Source: Micromonospora trifolii (lineage in GTDB: Bacteria > Actinomycetota > Actinomycetes > Mycobacteriales > Micromonosporaceae). From it: a stretch of 64,000 nucleotides of DNA. The stretch is from the NCBI RefSeq assembly GCF_022229005.1, contig NZ_JAKKFD010000003.1, positions 124,001-188,000 of the forward strand, read 5' to 3'. Made by a program: the position numbers and the translations under genes. Positions 31,781 through 42,571 of this stretch are shown piece by piece (the stretch's first letter is position 1; each line of letters begins with the position of its first letter). The notes beneath the pieces were generated by a model. It worked only from the letters and a program-made list of their open reading frames with translations, had not been told where the DNA came from and ran no database searches.

Positions 31781-34041
31781 CGGTCGTCCTTCGGGGCGGG
31801 AGCGGTCGGCGCGGAACGGGACGAGCGGGCGGCGGCCGAACGGGCGGCGGACAGCCGGGACGCCACAGTGGCCGGGGTCGTCGTGGCCGGTGTCGTGGCG
31901 GCCGGGGTCGTGGTCGCCGGGGTCGTCGTGGCCGGTGTCGTGGTCGCCGGGGTCGTCGTGGCCGGTGTCGTGGTGGCCGGTGTCGTGGTGGTGGCCGGGG
32001 TCGTCGGCGCGGTGCCGCCGGACAGGTCGTCCGGCACCTCGGCGACGGTGAGGTCGGCCGGCTCTGCGCCCGCCGGCTGCGGCTCGGTCGGCGGGGTGGG
32101 GCGACGCACCGTCAACACGTGCGCGGGTTGCAGGTACGGGTCGAGCCGCACCGCGTTGCGCTGACCCCAGTCGTAGCTGGTGCCGGTCAGCTCGTCGTGC
32201 ACAGTGAACCGTTCGTGCCAGTCGAAGCCGAGCGCCGGCATGTCGAAGGTGGTGTTGCCCCACTGCACCTCGCGCGAGTCGAACGAGCAGATCACGATGA
32301 CCGTGTTGCCGGTCTCCGGGTCGTGCTTCGACCAGCAGAGCAGCGCCGGGTTGTCGATCTCGTGGAAGCGCAGGTTACGGAGCTGGTGCAGGGCCGGGTT
32401 GTCGTGGCGTACCCGGTTGAGGGTGGCCAGGAACGGCGCCAGCGAGCGGCCCTGCGCCTCGGCGCCGGCCCAGTCCCTCGGCCGCAACTGGTACTTCTCG
32501 TTGTCCAGCAACTCCTCGGCGCCCGGTCGGGCCACGTGCTCGAACAGCTCGTAACCCGCGTACAGACCCCAGGAGGGGGAGAGCAGCGCGGCCAGCACCG
32601 CCCGGATCTTGAACATCGGCGGGCCGCCGTGCTGCAACGACTCGTGCAGGATGTCCGGGGTGTTCGGCCAGAAGTTCGGCCGCATGTAGTCGGCCGCCTC
32701 GATCAGCTCCTCGCAGTACGCCCGCATCTCGGCCGCCGTCGTGCGCCAGGTGAAATAGGTGTACGACTGCGTGAAACCGATCTTGCCGAGGCCGTGCATG
32801 ATGGCCGGCCTGGTGAACGCCTCGGCCAGGAACAGCACGTCCGGGTCGACCGCCTTCACCTCGGCGATCAGCCAGTGCCAGAAGTCGAACGGCTTGGTGT
32901 GCGGGTTGTCCACCCGGAAGATCCGGATGCCCTCGCCGACCCAGTGCAGCACCACCCGCAGCACCTCGGCCCGGATGCCCTCCGGGTCGTTGTCGAAGTT
33001 GACCGGATAGATGTCCTGGTACTTCTTCGGCGGGTTCTCCGCGTACGCGATGCTGCCGTCGGCCCGGGTGGTGAACCACTCCGGGTGTTCGGTGACCCAG
33101 GGGTGGTCCGGCGCGCACTGCAACGCCAGGTCCATCGCCACTTCCAGGCCCTGTGCCGCCGCCGCCTGGATGAAGGCCCGGAAGTCTGCCGGCGTACCCA
33201 GGTCGGGGTGGATCGTGTCGTGGCCGCCCTCGGCGGCGCCGATCGCCCACGGCGAGCCCACGTCGGTCGGCCCGGCGGTGAGCGCGTTGTTCGGGCCCTT
33301 GCGGTTGACCCGGCCGATCGGGTGGATCGGCGGCAGGTAGAGCACGTCGAAGCCCATTGCGGCCACCCCCGGCAGCCGCTCGGTGGCGGTCGCGAAGGTG
33401 CCGGACCGGCCACCCGCCGCGCCTTCGGAGCGGGGAAAGAACTCGTACCAGGCCGAGTAGAGCGCCCGCTTGCGGTCGACCCAGATCGAGTACGTGTCAC
33501 CGGCGGTGACCAGCTCCCGTACCGGGTGATCCCAGAGCAGGTCGGCCAGGGCCAGCGCCCTGTCGACCCGCTGCGCCAGCGGCAGGTCGGTGTCGACCAG
33601 CGCGGTGAGCGCGTCGGCGACCCGGGGCCGGTCGGCGGTCGGCACGAGATCCTGGGCGGCGGCGAGCACCCGCGCGCCCTCGGCCAGGTCGTTGGCCAGG
33701 TCCTCCGGCCCCTGCCCGGCGGCGATCTTCTTGGTCACCGCGTTCTGCCAGGTCAGGTACGGGTCCTGGAACGCCTCCACGGAGAAGGTCCACGGGCCGA
33801 CGGCGTCCGGTGCGATGGTGGCGTGCCAGCGGTCCTGGCCGGGCTCGCCGGGGCGCATCCGGGTGAACGGCCGGCTCGCGCCGTCCGGACCGGCCCACAC
33901 CACGTTGCAGCCCAGCGCGTCGTGCCCCTCCCGGTAGGCGCGGGCCGACACCGGAATGGGCTCGTCGACCACCGCCTTGGCCGGGTATCGCCCGCACGAG
34001 ACGACGGGGGAGACGTCTTCGATCGGGAACCGTCCAGTCAC
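31768..34041 (-). CDS. glgE: alpha-1,4-glucan:maltose-1-phosphate maltosyltransferase
   Basis: A 757-residue GH13_3 enzyme. The N-terminal domain begins [24 protein letters not shown], and the catalytic barrel has [17 protein letters not shown], the nucleophile Asp in [14 protein letters not shown] and the acid Glu in [13 protein letters not shown]. It transfers maltosyl units from maltose 1-phosphate to glucan ends. Homologues are usually about 660-700 residues; the extra length is a Pro/Ala/Thr tail (residues 677-725, about nine PATTT units) plus a basic end. The GTG start has TAGGTT exactly 6 nt upstream, suggesting a leaderless mRNA. glgB overlaps its 3' end. Confidence 0.95.
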   Translation of the reverse strand: MTGRFPIEDVSPVVSCGRYPAKAVVDEPIPVSARAYREGHDALGCNVVWAGPDGASRPFTRMRPGEPGQDRWHATIAPDAVGPWTFSVEAFQDPYLTWQNAVTKKIAAGQGPEDLANDLAEGARVLAAAQDLVPTADRPRVADALTALVDTDLPLAQRVDRALALADLLWDHPVRELVTAGDTYSIWVDRKRALYSAWYEFFPRSEGAAGGRSGTFATATERLPGVAAMGFDVLYLPPIHPIGRVNRKGPNNALTAGPTDVGSPWAIGAAEGGHDTIHPDLGTPADFRAFIQAAAAQGLEVAMDLALQCAPDHPWVTEHPEWFTTRADGSIAYAENPPKKYQDIYPVNFDNDPEGIRAEVLRVVLHWVGEGIRIFRVDNPHTKPFDFWHWLIAEVKAVDPDVLFLAEAFTRPAIMHGLGKIGFTQSYTYFTWRTTAAEMRAYCEELIEAADYMRPNFWPNTPDILHESLQHGGPPMFKIRAVLAALLSPSWGLYAGYELFEHVARPGAEELLDNEKYQLRPRDWAGAEAQGRSLAPFLATLNRVRHDNPALHQLRNLRFHEIDNPALLCWSKHDPETGNTVIVICSFDSREVQWGNTTFDMPALGFDWHERFTVHDELTGTSYDWGQRNAVRLDPYLQPAHVLTVRRPTPPTEPQPAGAEPADLTVAEVPDDLSGGTAPTTPATTTTPATTTPATTTPATTTPATTTPATTTPAATTPATTTPATVASRLSAARSAAARSSRSAPTAPAPKDDRWTS
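31867..32013 (-). repeat. 15/30-bp tandem repeat encoding (PATTT)n in the GlgE tail
   Basis: The region codes for about nine pentapeptides PATTT with minor variants. At the DNA level it is an array of 15-bp units, with a perfect 30-bp copy pair at 31911-31940 and 31941-31970. The perfect copies point to recent slippage. It lies near the 3' end of glgE, before the glgB overlap. Confidence 0.9.
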
Positions 34042-34047
34042 CCCGCC

Positions 34048-34053
34048 AACCTA
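34048..34053 (-). promoter_or_regulatory. predicted -10 (TAGGTT) of glgE
   Basis: TAGGTT on the minus strand stands exactly 6 nt before the glgE GTG, implying transcription from or beside the start codon. Confidence 0.5.
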
Positions 34054-34237
34054 CTGCGCGAGATCCGTTCGCGCGCGGCCAAGCCGTCAAGATCCACACC
34101 GGTTCAAGGAAAGCGCGGTGTCGGCGCGCTCAGGATGCGGCGGTTTCCGGAAACCCGAGTAGATCTAGGTAGGGCGAGAGGTCCTCCGGTCCTGATGGCG
34201 GACCCGTTCGGGGCGGACCGCCGAACCGGAGGTGACG

Positions 34238-34243
34238 TAGCCT
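34238..34243 (+). promoter_or_regulatory. predicted -10 (TAGCCT) inside a short palindrome
   Basis: TAGCCT ends exactly 6 nt before the ATG at 34250. It overlaps an inverted repeat, CCGGAGG...CCTCCGG (about 34226-34247), which could be an operator. Confidence 0.45.
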
Positions 34244-34249
34244 CCGGCC

Positions 34250-35194
34250 ATGATCGAACGGGTGAAAGTCGCGGTTGTCGGCGTCGGTAACAACACCTCG
34301 GCACTGGTGCAAGGGCTTGCTCTCTACCGCCAGAGCAGCAGCCTGGTCGGAATCCGCAGGCCGATGATCGACGGGCTCGGGGTGGGGGACGTCGACATCG
34401 TGGCGGCCTTCGCCACCTCGGCGGAGAAGATCGGTCGGGACCTGACCGAAGCGATCTTCCTGGTGCCCAACAACTTCCCTCGGCTGGACTGCGACCTGCC
34501 CAGAGCGGGTGTGCCGGTCACGAAGGGCCTGGTCGACGCGAGCGAGGTGCAGCGGGTGGCAGCGGCGCTGGCCGGGGCAGAGGTGCTGCTCTACTCGGCG
34601 CCGAGTGGCCGGCCGGAGACCGCCCGGGCGTACGCCGAGGCAGCCCACACGGCGGGCGTCGCCTTCATCAACACCACAGCCGACCCGGTCGCCCGCGATC
34701 CGCACCTGCTGGACAGGTTCGAGGTAGCCGGCCTGCCGCTGATCGGCGACGACCTGGCCAGCCAGTTCGGCACCTCGGTGCTGCACAACGCGCTGCTGCG
34801 ACTCCTCAAGGAGCGGGGCCTGACCCTGGTCAGCTCCTACCAGGTCAACCTGGGCGGCACCGAGGACTTCCGCAACCTGGTCGAGAACCCCAACACCAAG
34901 AAGCAGTCCAAGCTCAACGCCCTGTCCGGCGCTGACAGCGTCGCTGTGGCACCGCTCGGGTACCTGCCGCATCTCGCGTCACAGAAGGTGGCGCACCTCA
35001 ACCTTGAGGCGCAGGGTTGGGGTGAGACATCGGTGAGCCTCGACGTGAAGCTGAAGGTGCATGACCCGAGTGGCGCCGCGGGGGTCAACATCGACCTCAT
35101 CCGCATCGCCGCGAGCGCGCTACGGAACGGGCGTGGTGGTCAGTGCGCCGAGGCGACGTCGTTGCTCAAGTCGCCGCCGGGGACGGCGATCTGA
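34250..35194 (+). CDS. divergent myo-inositol-1-phosphate-synthase-family protein
   Basis: A 314-residue protein of the inositol-3-phosphate synthase family. It keeps the NAD-binding VGVGNNTSALVQGL start, INTTADP, GDDLASQFGT, VNLGGTEDFRNLVE and KKQSKLNAL blocks in family order. True synthases are usually about 360 residues and read GDDIKSQ at the active site; here the lysine is replaced by alanine (GDDLASQ). It may therefore catalyse a related but different reaction, or act as an NAD-binding relative. It is divergent from glgE across 208 bp and converges on glgM. It uses glucose-6-phosphate-like chemistry if active (inference). Confidence 0.75.
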   Translation: MIERVKVAVVGVGNNTSALVQGLALYRQSSSLVGIRRPMIDGLGVGDVDIVAAFATSAEKIGRDLTEAIFLVPNNFPRLDCDLPRAGVPVTKGLVDASEVQRVAAALAGAEVLLYSAPSGRPETARAYAEAAHTAGVAFINTTADPVARDPHLLDRFEVAGLPLIGDDLASQFGTSVLHNALLRLLKERGLTLVSSYQVNLGGTEDFRNLVENPNTKKQSKLNALSGADSVAVAPLGYLPHLASQKVAHLNLEAQGWGETSVSLDVKLKVHDPSGAAGVNIDLIRIAASALRNGRGGQCAEATSLLKSPPGTAI

Positions 35195-35206
35195 CGTCCG
35201 TCTGCC

Positions 35207-36424
35207 TCAGGCCGCGCCGACGGAGCGGTAGACCTCCAGTGTCTGCCGGGCGATGGCGTCCCAGGAGAAGTGCTGCACCGCGCGCCGCCGGCCGGCCAGG
35301 CCGAACCGTTCGGTGCGCGCCGGGTCGGCGAGCAGCGTGTTGATGGCGGCAGCCAGGTCGGCCACGAAGCGGTCCGGGTCCAGTGGGGTGCCCGAGCCGT
35401 CGGTGACCTGCTCGATCGGCACCAGCAGGCCCGTCTCGCCGTCGGCCACGACTTCGGGAATGCCGCCGGTCGCTGTCGCCACCACTGCCGTCTCGCAGGC
35501 CATCGCCTCCAGGTTGACGATGCCCATCGGCTCGTAGATCGACGGGCAGGCGAAGACCGTGGCGTGCGTGAGCACCTGGATCACCTCGGGCTTGGGCAGC
35601 ATCTCGGCCACCCAGACCACGCCGGAGCGGTTGGCGCGCAGTTCGGCGACCAGCCCCTCCACCTCGGCGGCGATCTCGGCGGTGTCCGGAGCGCCGGCGA
35701 GCAGGACGAGTTGGGTGTCCGCCGGCAGCTCCCGGGCGGCCCGCAGCAGGTACGGCAGCCCTTTCTGCCGGGTGATCCTGCCCACGTAGACCACGCTGGG
35801 GCGGGACGGGTCGACGCCGAGCCGGTCGAGCACGTCGGTGCCCTGATCCGGGGCGTACTGAACGGTGTCGATGCCGTTGTAGACCACCCGGACCCGGTCG
35901 GGGTCGATCTGCGGGTACGCGGTGAGCACGTCGTTGCGCATCCCGCCGCTGACCGCGATCACCGCGTCGGCGGCCTCCATCGCGGTGCGCTCGATCCAGG
36001 AGGAGAGCGCGTAACCGCCGCCGAGCTGCTCGGCCTTCCACGGCCGCAGCGGCTCCAGGCTGTGCGCGGTCACCACGTGCGGCACCCCGTGCAGCAGCTT
36101 CGCGGTGTGGCCGGCCAGGTTCGCGTACCAGGTGTGGCTGTGCACCACGTCGGTGCCGGCCGCGCCGGCGGCCATCTCCAGATCCACGCCCATCGTGCGC
36201 AGCGCGGCGTTCGCGCCGGTCAGGCCGGGCGGTTCCGGGTACGCGGTGACGCCCGGCTCGGTGCGCGGCAGGCCGAAGCAGTGCACCCGCACGTCGGCGA
36301 GGCGGCGCAACTCCCGAGCCAGGTACTCGACGTGCACGCCCGCGCCGCCGTAGACCTCCGGTGGGTACTCACGGCTGAGCAGATCGACGCGCAGGGATCC
36401 GGTGGCCGGGGAGGAGTCGGTCAT
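35207..36424 (-). CDS. glgM: GT4 alpha-glucan / maltose-1-phosphate synthase
   Basis: A 405-residue GT-B fold, GT4-type transferase. LLSREYPPEVYGGAGVHVEYLARELRRL at the N-terminus, VVHSHTWYANLAG, YNGIDT, VYVGRITRQKG, and the donor-site E-x7-E in PSIYEPMGIVNLEAMACETAVVAT are typical of the actinobacterial GlgA/GlgM group. In mycobacteria this enzyme makes maltose 1-phosphate from ADP-glucose and glucose 1-phosphate, the donor for GlgE. The ATG at 36424 has TAGGGT exactly 6 nt upstream. It is divergent from glgC across 70 bp, so donor synthesis and use can be controlled together. Confidence 0.9.
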   Translation of the reverse strand: MTDSSPATGSLRVDLLSREYPPEVYGGAGVHVEYLARELRRLADVRVHCFGLPRTEPGVTAYPEPPGLTGANAALRTMGVDLEMAAGAAGTDVVHSHTWYANLAGHTAKLLHGVPHVVTAHSLEPLRPWKAEQLGGGYALSSWIERTAMEAADAVIAVSGGMRNDVLTAYPQIDPDRVRVVYNGIDTVQYAPDQGTDVLDRLGVDPSRPSVVYVGRITRQKGLPYLLRAARELPADTQLVLLAGAPDTAEIAAEVEGLVAELRANRSGVVWVAEMLPKPEVIQVLTHATVFACPSIYEPMGIVNLEAMACETAVVATATGGIPEVVADGETGLLVPIEQVTDGSGTPLDPDRFVADLAAAINTLLADPARTERFGLAGRRRAVQHFSWDAIARQTLEVYRSVGAA

Positions 36425-36430
36425 GTGCGC

Positions 36431-36436
36431 ACCCTA
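36431..36436 (-). promoter_or_regulatory. predicted -10 (TAGGGT) of glgM
   Basis: TAGGGT on the minus strand is followed by 6 nt and the glgM ATG; no ribosome site fits between them. Confidence 0.5.
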
Positions 36437-36482
36437 GTGCAGAAGACTCCCCGTACGAGTGGTGAAGTGGGACGCGGGTGGA

Positions 36483-36488
36483 TAGCGT
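36483..36488 (+). promoter_or_regulatory. predicted -10 (TAGCGT) of glgC
   Basis: TAGCGT ends exactly 6 nt before the glgC ATG at 36495, mirroring the glgM promoter on the other strand. Confidence 0.5.
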
Positions 36489-36494
36489 CGGGGC

Positions 36495-37727
36495 ATGGCT
36501 GCCAAGGTGCTCGCGATCGTCCTGGCGGGTGGGGAGGGCAAGCGCCTGATGCCACTCACCACGGATCGGGCCAAGCCGGCCGTCCCGTTCGGCGGGATGT
36601 ACCGCATGGTCGACTTCGTCCTCTCCAACCTGGCCAACGCCGGCTATCTCAAGATCGTCGTGCTGACCCAGTACAAGTCCCACTCCCTCGACCGACACAT
36701 CACCAAGACCTGGCGGATGTCCACGCTGCTCGGCAACTACGTCACCCCGGTGCCCGCGCAGCAGCGTCGTGGCCCGTGGTGGTTCGCCGGCTCGGCCGAC
36801 GCCATCTACCAGAGCTTCAACCTGATCAACGACGAGCAGCCCGACTACGTGATCGTCTTCGGCGCCGACCACATCTACCGGATGGACCCGCGGCAGATGG
36901 TGGAGGACCACATCGCCTCCGGCGCGGCGGTGACCGTCGCCGGCATCCGCCAGCCGCTGTCGATGGCCGACCAGTTCGGCGTCATCGAGGTCGGCGAGGA
37001 CGGCAAGCGGATCCGGGCGTTCCGCGAGAAGCCCACCGACGCGGTCGGCCTGCCGGACGCGCCGGACGAGATCTACGCCTCGATGGGCAACTACGTCTTC
37101 ACCACCCGGGCGCTCTGCGAGGCTGTCGAGCGCGACGCCGAAGACAAGTCCAGCAAGCACGACATGGGCGGCAGCATCATCCCGATGCTCGTCGAGCGCG
37201 GCGATGCCAACGTCTACGACTTCCGCGACAACGAGGTGCCGGGCAGCACCGACCGTGATCGCGGCTACTGGCGGGACGTGGGAACGCTCGACTCGTTCTA
37301 TGACGCGCACATGGATCTGATCAACGTGCACCCCGTCTTCAACATGTACAACTTCGACTGGCCGATCTACACCGAGCAGCCGCCGTGGCCGCCGGCGAAG
37401 TTCGTGCACCAGTGGGGTGAGCGGGTCGGCCGGGCGGTCGGCTCGATGGTCTCCCCGGGTGTGGTGATCTCCGGCTCGCTGGTGGAGAACTCGATCGTGT
37501 CGCCGAAGGTGCGGGTGCACTCCTGGGCGCACGTCGAGGGCTCGGTGCTGATGGAGGGTGTGGAGATCGGCCGGCACGCTGTGGTCCGGCGGGCCATCCT
37601 GGACAAGAACGTGTTCGTCCCGGAGGGCGTCGAGATCGGCGTCGACCTGGAGAAGGACCGGCAGCGCTACACCGTCTCCGACAACGGCATCGTGGTGATC
37701 GGCAAGGGCCAGAAGGTCGTGCCGTGA
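36495..37727 (+). CDS. glgC: glucose-1-phosphate adenylyltransferase
   Basis: A 410-residue ADP-glucose pyrophosphorylase. The N-terminal nucleotidyltransferase has [50 protein letters not shown] and [10 protein letters not shown]. The C-terminal left-handed beta-helix ([22 protein letters not shown]..., about residues 315-400) is the allosteric domain. It makes ADP-glucose from ATP and glucose 1-phosphate, the committed step of glucan synthesis. The pgm gene follows after 31 bp, so substrate production is encoded in the same operon. Confidence 0.97.
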   Translation: MAAKVLAIVLAGGEGKRLMPLTTDRAKPAVPFGGMYRMVDFVLSNLANAGYLKIVVLTQYKSHSLDRHITKTWRMSTLLGNYVTPVPAQQRRGPWWFAGSADAIYQSFNLINDEQPDYVIVFGADHIYRMDPRQMVEDHIASGAAVTVAGIRQPLSMADQFGVIEVGEDGKRIRAFREKPTDAVGLPDAPDEIYASMGNYVFTTRALCEAVERDAEDKSSKHDMGGSIIPMLVERGDANVYDFRDNEVPGSTDRDRGYWRDVGTLDSFYDAHMDLINVHPVFNMYNFDWPIYTEQPPWPPAKFVHQWGERVGRAVGSMVSPGVVISGSLVENSIVSPKVRVHSWAHVEGSVLMEGVEIGRHAVVRRAILDKNVFVPEGVEIGVDLEKDRQRYTVSDNGIVVIGKGQKVVP

Positions 37728-37758
37728 CCGACAGGCACTCCCCGAGGAGGATCCCGCA

Positions 37759-39396
<1,638 letters not shown>

Positions 39397-39411
39397 CTTC
39401 TCCATCGCAGC

Positions 39412-39439
39412 GGGGCCGACGCCGGAAGGCGTCGGCCCC
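39412..39439. terminator. strong hairpin terminator
   Basis: A perfect 12-bp stem (39412-39423 with 39428-39439) is closed by a GGAA loop and followed by GTTT. It lies between convergent pgm and the polysaccharide dehydratase gene and can serve both. Confidence 0.85.
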
Positions 39440-39468
39440 GTTTCCGCGAGGTCAGCGGGTCAGCGAGG

Positions 39469-41346
39469 TCAGCGGGCCAGCGGTATGCCCCCACGCCGTT
39501 GGGGGAGCGAGCCGTTCAGGTTGCCGCAGAGCCGGGCGAGCTGATCGATGACCTTGGCAGGTTCGTCGAACGGGTCCAGTCCACTGACCTCTAGGGGGTC
39601 CAGGACCGGAACGGTCACGTGCGAGATCAGCGGGTGCAGCGGTCGGTGGTCGGCCTCGCCCTGACCGAGCAGGTCCTCGTGCAGCTTCTCCCCGGGGCGC
39701 AGCCCGGTGTAGACGATCGGGACGGGGCTGGCCGCCTGCTCGACCATGCGGCGGGCGAGGTCGTCGATCCGGACCGGCTCGCCCATGTCGAGCACCAGCG
39801 CCTCCCCGTCGCGGCCGATGGCGGCTGCCTGGAGGACCAGGTGCACCGCCTCCTGCACAGTCATCAGGTACCGGGTCACGTTGGGGTCGGTGACGGTCAG
39901 CGGCTGCTTCGCCTCGATCTGCCGTTGGAAGGCGGTCACCACCGAGCCCCGACTGCTCAGGACGTTGCCGAACCGGACGCTCAGGAAGGTGCCCGGGTAG
40001 GTCGCCGCCGCGTGCGCGGTCAGCATCTCGGTGATGCGCTTCGAGTAGCCGAGCACGCTGATCGGGTCGGCGGCCTTGTCAGTGGAGATGTTGACGAAAC
40101 GGGCGACGTCCCGGCACGCGTCCAGAACTGTGAGCGTCCCCCAGACGTTGGTCTTGACCGCCTCGCCCGGGTGCCGCTCCAGCAGGGTCAGGTGCTTCAG
40201 CGCGGCAGCGTGGAAGACGATCTCGGGGCGCCGTTCCCGCATGATACGGCGGATACCCTCGTCGTCCCGCAGGTCGGCGAGGATGAGTTCCGGGCCGTCC
40301 AACAGCGCCCGCCCGGTGAGCGACATCTGAAGGCTGTGCAGGGCCGACTCGTCCCGGTCCAGCATCATCAGCTCACCGGGGTTGGCGCGCATGATCTGCC
40401 GGCACAGCTCCGAGCCGATCGAGCCCCCGGCGCCGGTGACCAGAACGCGCCGACCGGTGAGCCCGTTGTCGTCCAGGGTCAGGTCGCCGACCACCTGGCG
40501 TCGGCCGAGCAGGTCACTGATCTGGACGTCCCGCACGTCGCTGACAGTGATCCGGTGATCCACCAGCTCCCGGACCGGTGGCAGGACCTTGAACGCCGCG
40601 CCGGTGCGCAGGGTCGCCTCCCGCACCTCGCGGATCAGCGTGGCGTCGGCGTTGGCCACCGCGAAGATCACGGTGGTGGCGCCGGTGCGGCGGATCACGT
40701 CGACGAGGTGCTGCCGGCCGCCCAGCACCGGGACGCCGGCGATGCGCAGGTCGTGTTTGCCCGGGTCGTCGTCGAGCGCGCCGACGGGCAGGTAGCGGCC
40801 CTTCGGGTCGCTGAGCATCGCGCGTACCAGCCCCTGCCCGGCCTCGCCGAGACCGAAGAGCAGCACCGGGGTCGCCGAGCGGGCGTCCGGTCGCATCGCA
40901 CGGTCCCGTCGGTGGCGGTGCAGGAGACGGCAGCTGAGCATCAGCAGCAGCGCCAGCGCGGCACCGATCACCGGGGTGCTGGCCGGCACCGGACGTTCGC
41001 CCAGCGCGAGAAGGGCGACGAGGACGATCGCCGCCGTGGTGGCGGTGGTGCCGGCGAGCCCCCGAACCTCCTCGACGGTGCCGAGGGGCTGACGACCGGA
41101 ACGAATGCGACGCAGTGCGCTGACGCCGACGTGCAGCACGGCGGCCCCGCCGCCGAGCAGTACCGCGTTGACCGCCTGATCGATGGTGAGAGCTAGCTCG
41201 TACCTCGCCCAGCCCGCGACGGTGAACCCGCCGACCCAGCCGAGGGCGTCGGCGGCGAGGAAGATGGCGGTCCGACGACGACTCACCCTGGCCCGGCCGG
41301 TGGCTGTTGATGTCGTTGGCTCAACCCGTTGTATCTCCGGCGGCAT
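39469..41346 (-). CDS. membrane-bound UDP-N-acetylhexosamine 4,6-dehydratase (PglF/WbpM/CapD-like)
   Basis: A 625-residue protein. Four N-terminal helices (residues about 25-135) precede a first nucleotide-binding fold (LLFGLGEAGQGLVRAML) and a catalytic SDR domain with VTGAGGSIGSELCRQI, FHAAALKHLTLLE, NISTDKAADPISVLGYSKR and RFGNVLSSRGSVV. This is the long, membrane-bound form of the dehydratase that starts many amino-sugar pathways by making UDP-4-keto-6-deoxy-GlcNAc. In this locus it could supply bacillosamine- or QuiNAc-type sugars. The ATG at 41346 has GGGAGTCG upstream. Confidence 0.88.
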   Translation of the reverse strand: MPPEIQRVEPTTSTATGRARVSRRRTAIFLAADALGWVGGFTVAGWARYELALTIDQAVNAVLLGGGAAVLHVGVSALRRIRSGRQPLGTVEEVRGLAGTTATTAAIVLVALLALGERPVPASTPVIGAALALLLMLSCRLLHRHRRDRAMRPDARSATPVLLFGLGEAGQGLVRAMLSDPKGRYLPVGALDDDPGKHDLRIAGVPVLGGRQHLVDVIRRTGATTVIFAVANADATLIREVREATLRTGAAFKVLPPVRELVDHRITVSDVRDVQISDLLGRRQVVGDLTLDDNGLTGRRVLVTGAGGSIGSELCRQIMRANPGELMMLDRDESALHSLQMSLTGRALLDGPELILADLRDDEGIRRIMRERRPEIVFHAAALKHLTLLERHPGEAVKTNVWGTLTVLDACRDVARFVNISTDKAADPISVLGYSKRITEMLTAHAAATYPGTFLSVRFGNVLSSRGSVVTAFQRQIEAKQPLTVTDPNVTRYLMTVQEAVHLVLQAAAIGRDGEALVLDMGEPVRIDDLARRMVEQAASPVPIVYTGLRPGEKLHEDLLGQGEADHRPLHPLISHVTVPVLDPLEVSGLDPFDEPAKVIDQLARLCGNLNGSLPQRRGGIPLAR

Positions 41347-41509
41347 CTACGACTCCCTGTCCTGTCCGTGGCCGGGGGTGACCCAGGGCAGGTCAGGGGG
41401 CCACGTACGTCCCCTAACTGCTTAGCGGAATATGCGCCGCCGAATCCGGTTTTCACATTTCTATGACCGGTTGTCTGATTTAGTGTCGGGAATCCCGATG
41501 AGAGTGCCG

Positions 41510-42436
41510 TTACCGGTGAGGCTCTTCGCGGCGGCCGAGCTGGCGACGCAGGCTCTCGGGAAGCAGCTCGCGAAGCTGCTCCGGCAACAGGGGCAGATCC
41601 AGCAGCCCCAGCTTGAGCTGATTGCGTTCCTGGTGGCGGCGCGGATCGAGGCGGACCACCAGGCCGGCATCGTGGCGGTAGTGCACCTCCACCGCGCCCG
41701 TCGTCGACCGGTTGCGGATCACCCGTCCGTCGACCTCCACCGAGACCGGCCCGGACCCGGGGCGCAGATCCAACCGCACCGTCTCCTCCGGCGAGAGCAC
41801 CACCGACCGGGAGATGCCGGCCATCGGAGCGCTCGGCGTCACCACAACGGCTCGCGTCGCCGGAGAGATCAGCGGTCCGCCGGCGGCGTAGCTGTAGGCC
41901 GTCGACCCGGTCGGGGTGCACACGACCACCGCGTCACAGCGGTAGTAGCCGTACTGTTGCCCGTCCACCGCCAGGGTGGCGCTGACGAAGCCCTGCCCCG
42001 GATGGCGGACCAGCGCGATGTCGTTGAACGCGACGACGTCGTCGCCGCAGACGGTGCAGGCCAGGCAGCTGTGCGCCTCGAGGGTGTACTCCCCGGTCAG
42101 CAGCCGGGCCAGCGCCGCCGGCAGCTCCGGCGGTTCGACCTCCACGAGGAACCCCAGCTTGCCCAGGTGTACGCCGAGCACCGGCTTCGGGTCGCGGACG
42201 GCCATCCGCAGCGCGCCCAGCATCGTGCCGTCACCACCGATGGCGATCAACATGTCCGACCCGGAGGCCAACTCCCCCTCCGGCACCGCCCGGACCGCCT
42301 CGGGCACCCGGTGCCGGTCCTGTTCGCGAACCGTCAGGGCGGCGTGGTGCTCGGCGGCCCAGGCCACGATCGTGCCCACCACCGGGGACACGTCCCGGGT
42401 GGGATGAAGCACCAGCCCGAGCCGGAATCGATCCAT
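41510..42436 (-). CDS. nadK: NAD kinase
   Basis: A 308-residue ATP-NAD kinase. The ATP/polyphosphate loop is AIGGDGTMLGALR, the NAD-binding motif FNDIALVRHPG, and TPTGSTAYSYAAGGPLISP is the family signature; VEVDGRVI lies near the C-terminus. It phosphorylates NAD to NADP in the cytoplasm. The C-terminus beyond residue 265 is a charged leucine-rich extension (LLDLPLLPEQLRELLPESLRRQL). Position inside a polysaccharide locus is unusual; it may be a second NAD kinase that supports NADPH-dependent sugar reductases (inference). Confidence 0.9.
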   Translation of the reverse strand: MDRFRLGLVLHPTRDVSPVVGTIVAWAAEHHAALTVREQDRHRVPEAVRAVPEGELASGSDMLIAIGGDGTMLGALRMAVRDPKPVLGVHLGKLGFLVEVEPPELPAALARLLTGEYTLEAHSCLACTVCGDDVVAFNDIALVRHPGQGFVSATLAVDGQQYGYYRCDAVVVCTPTGSTAYSYAAGGPLISPATRAVVVTPSAPMAGISRSVVLSPEETVRLDLRPGSGPVSVEVDGRVIRNRSTTGAVEVHYRHDAGLVVRLDPRRHQERNQLKLGLLDLPLLPEQLRELLPESLRRQLGRREEPHR

Positions 42437-42571
42437 GTGCCCAGCTCATCACAGTTTGGGCGTCTGGCACGGGCCTACGCGCAACGACCGCGTACGCACG
42501 GGCGTTTCGCCCGGTCGGTTGGTTCGTTGGGGTCAGGAGCGACCAACCACATGCCAAAGGGGGCGCGCGCG

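Noticed and set aside
31867..32013. Possible CRISPR array
   Set aside because: Repeats are contiguous 15/30-bp units without unique spacers and lie in frame within glgE, so they are coding tandem repeats.
32119..34290. 723-codon plus-strand frame opposite glgE
   Set aside because: Antisense shadow of a gene with complete catalytic motifs; no ribosome site or recognisable domain.
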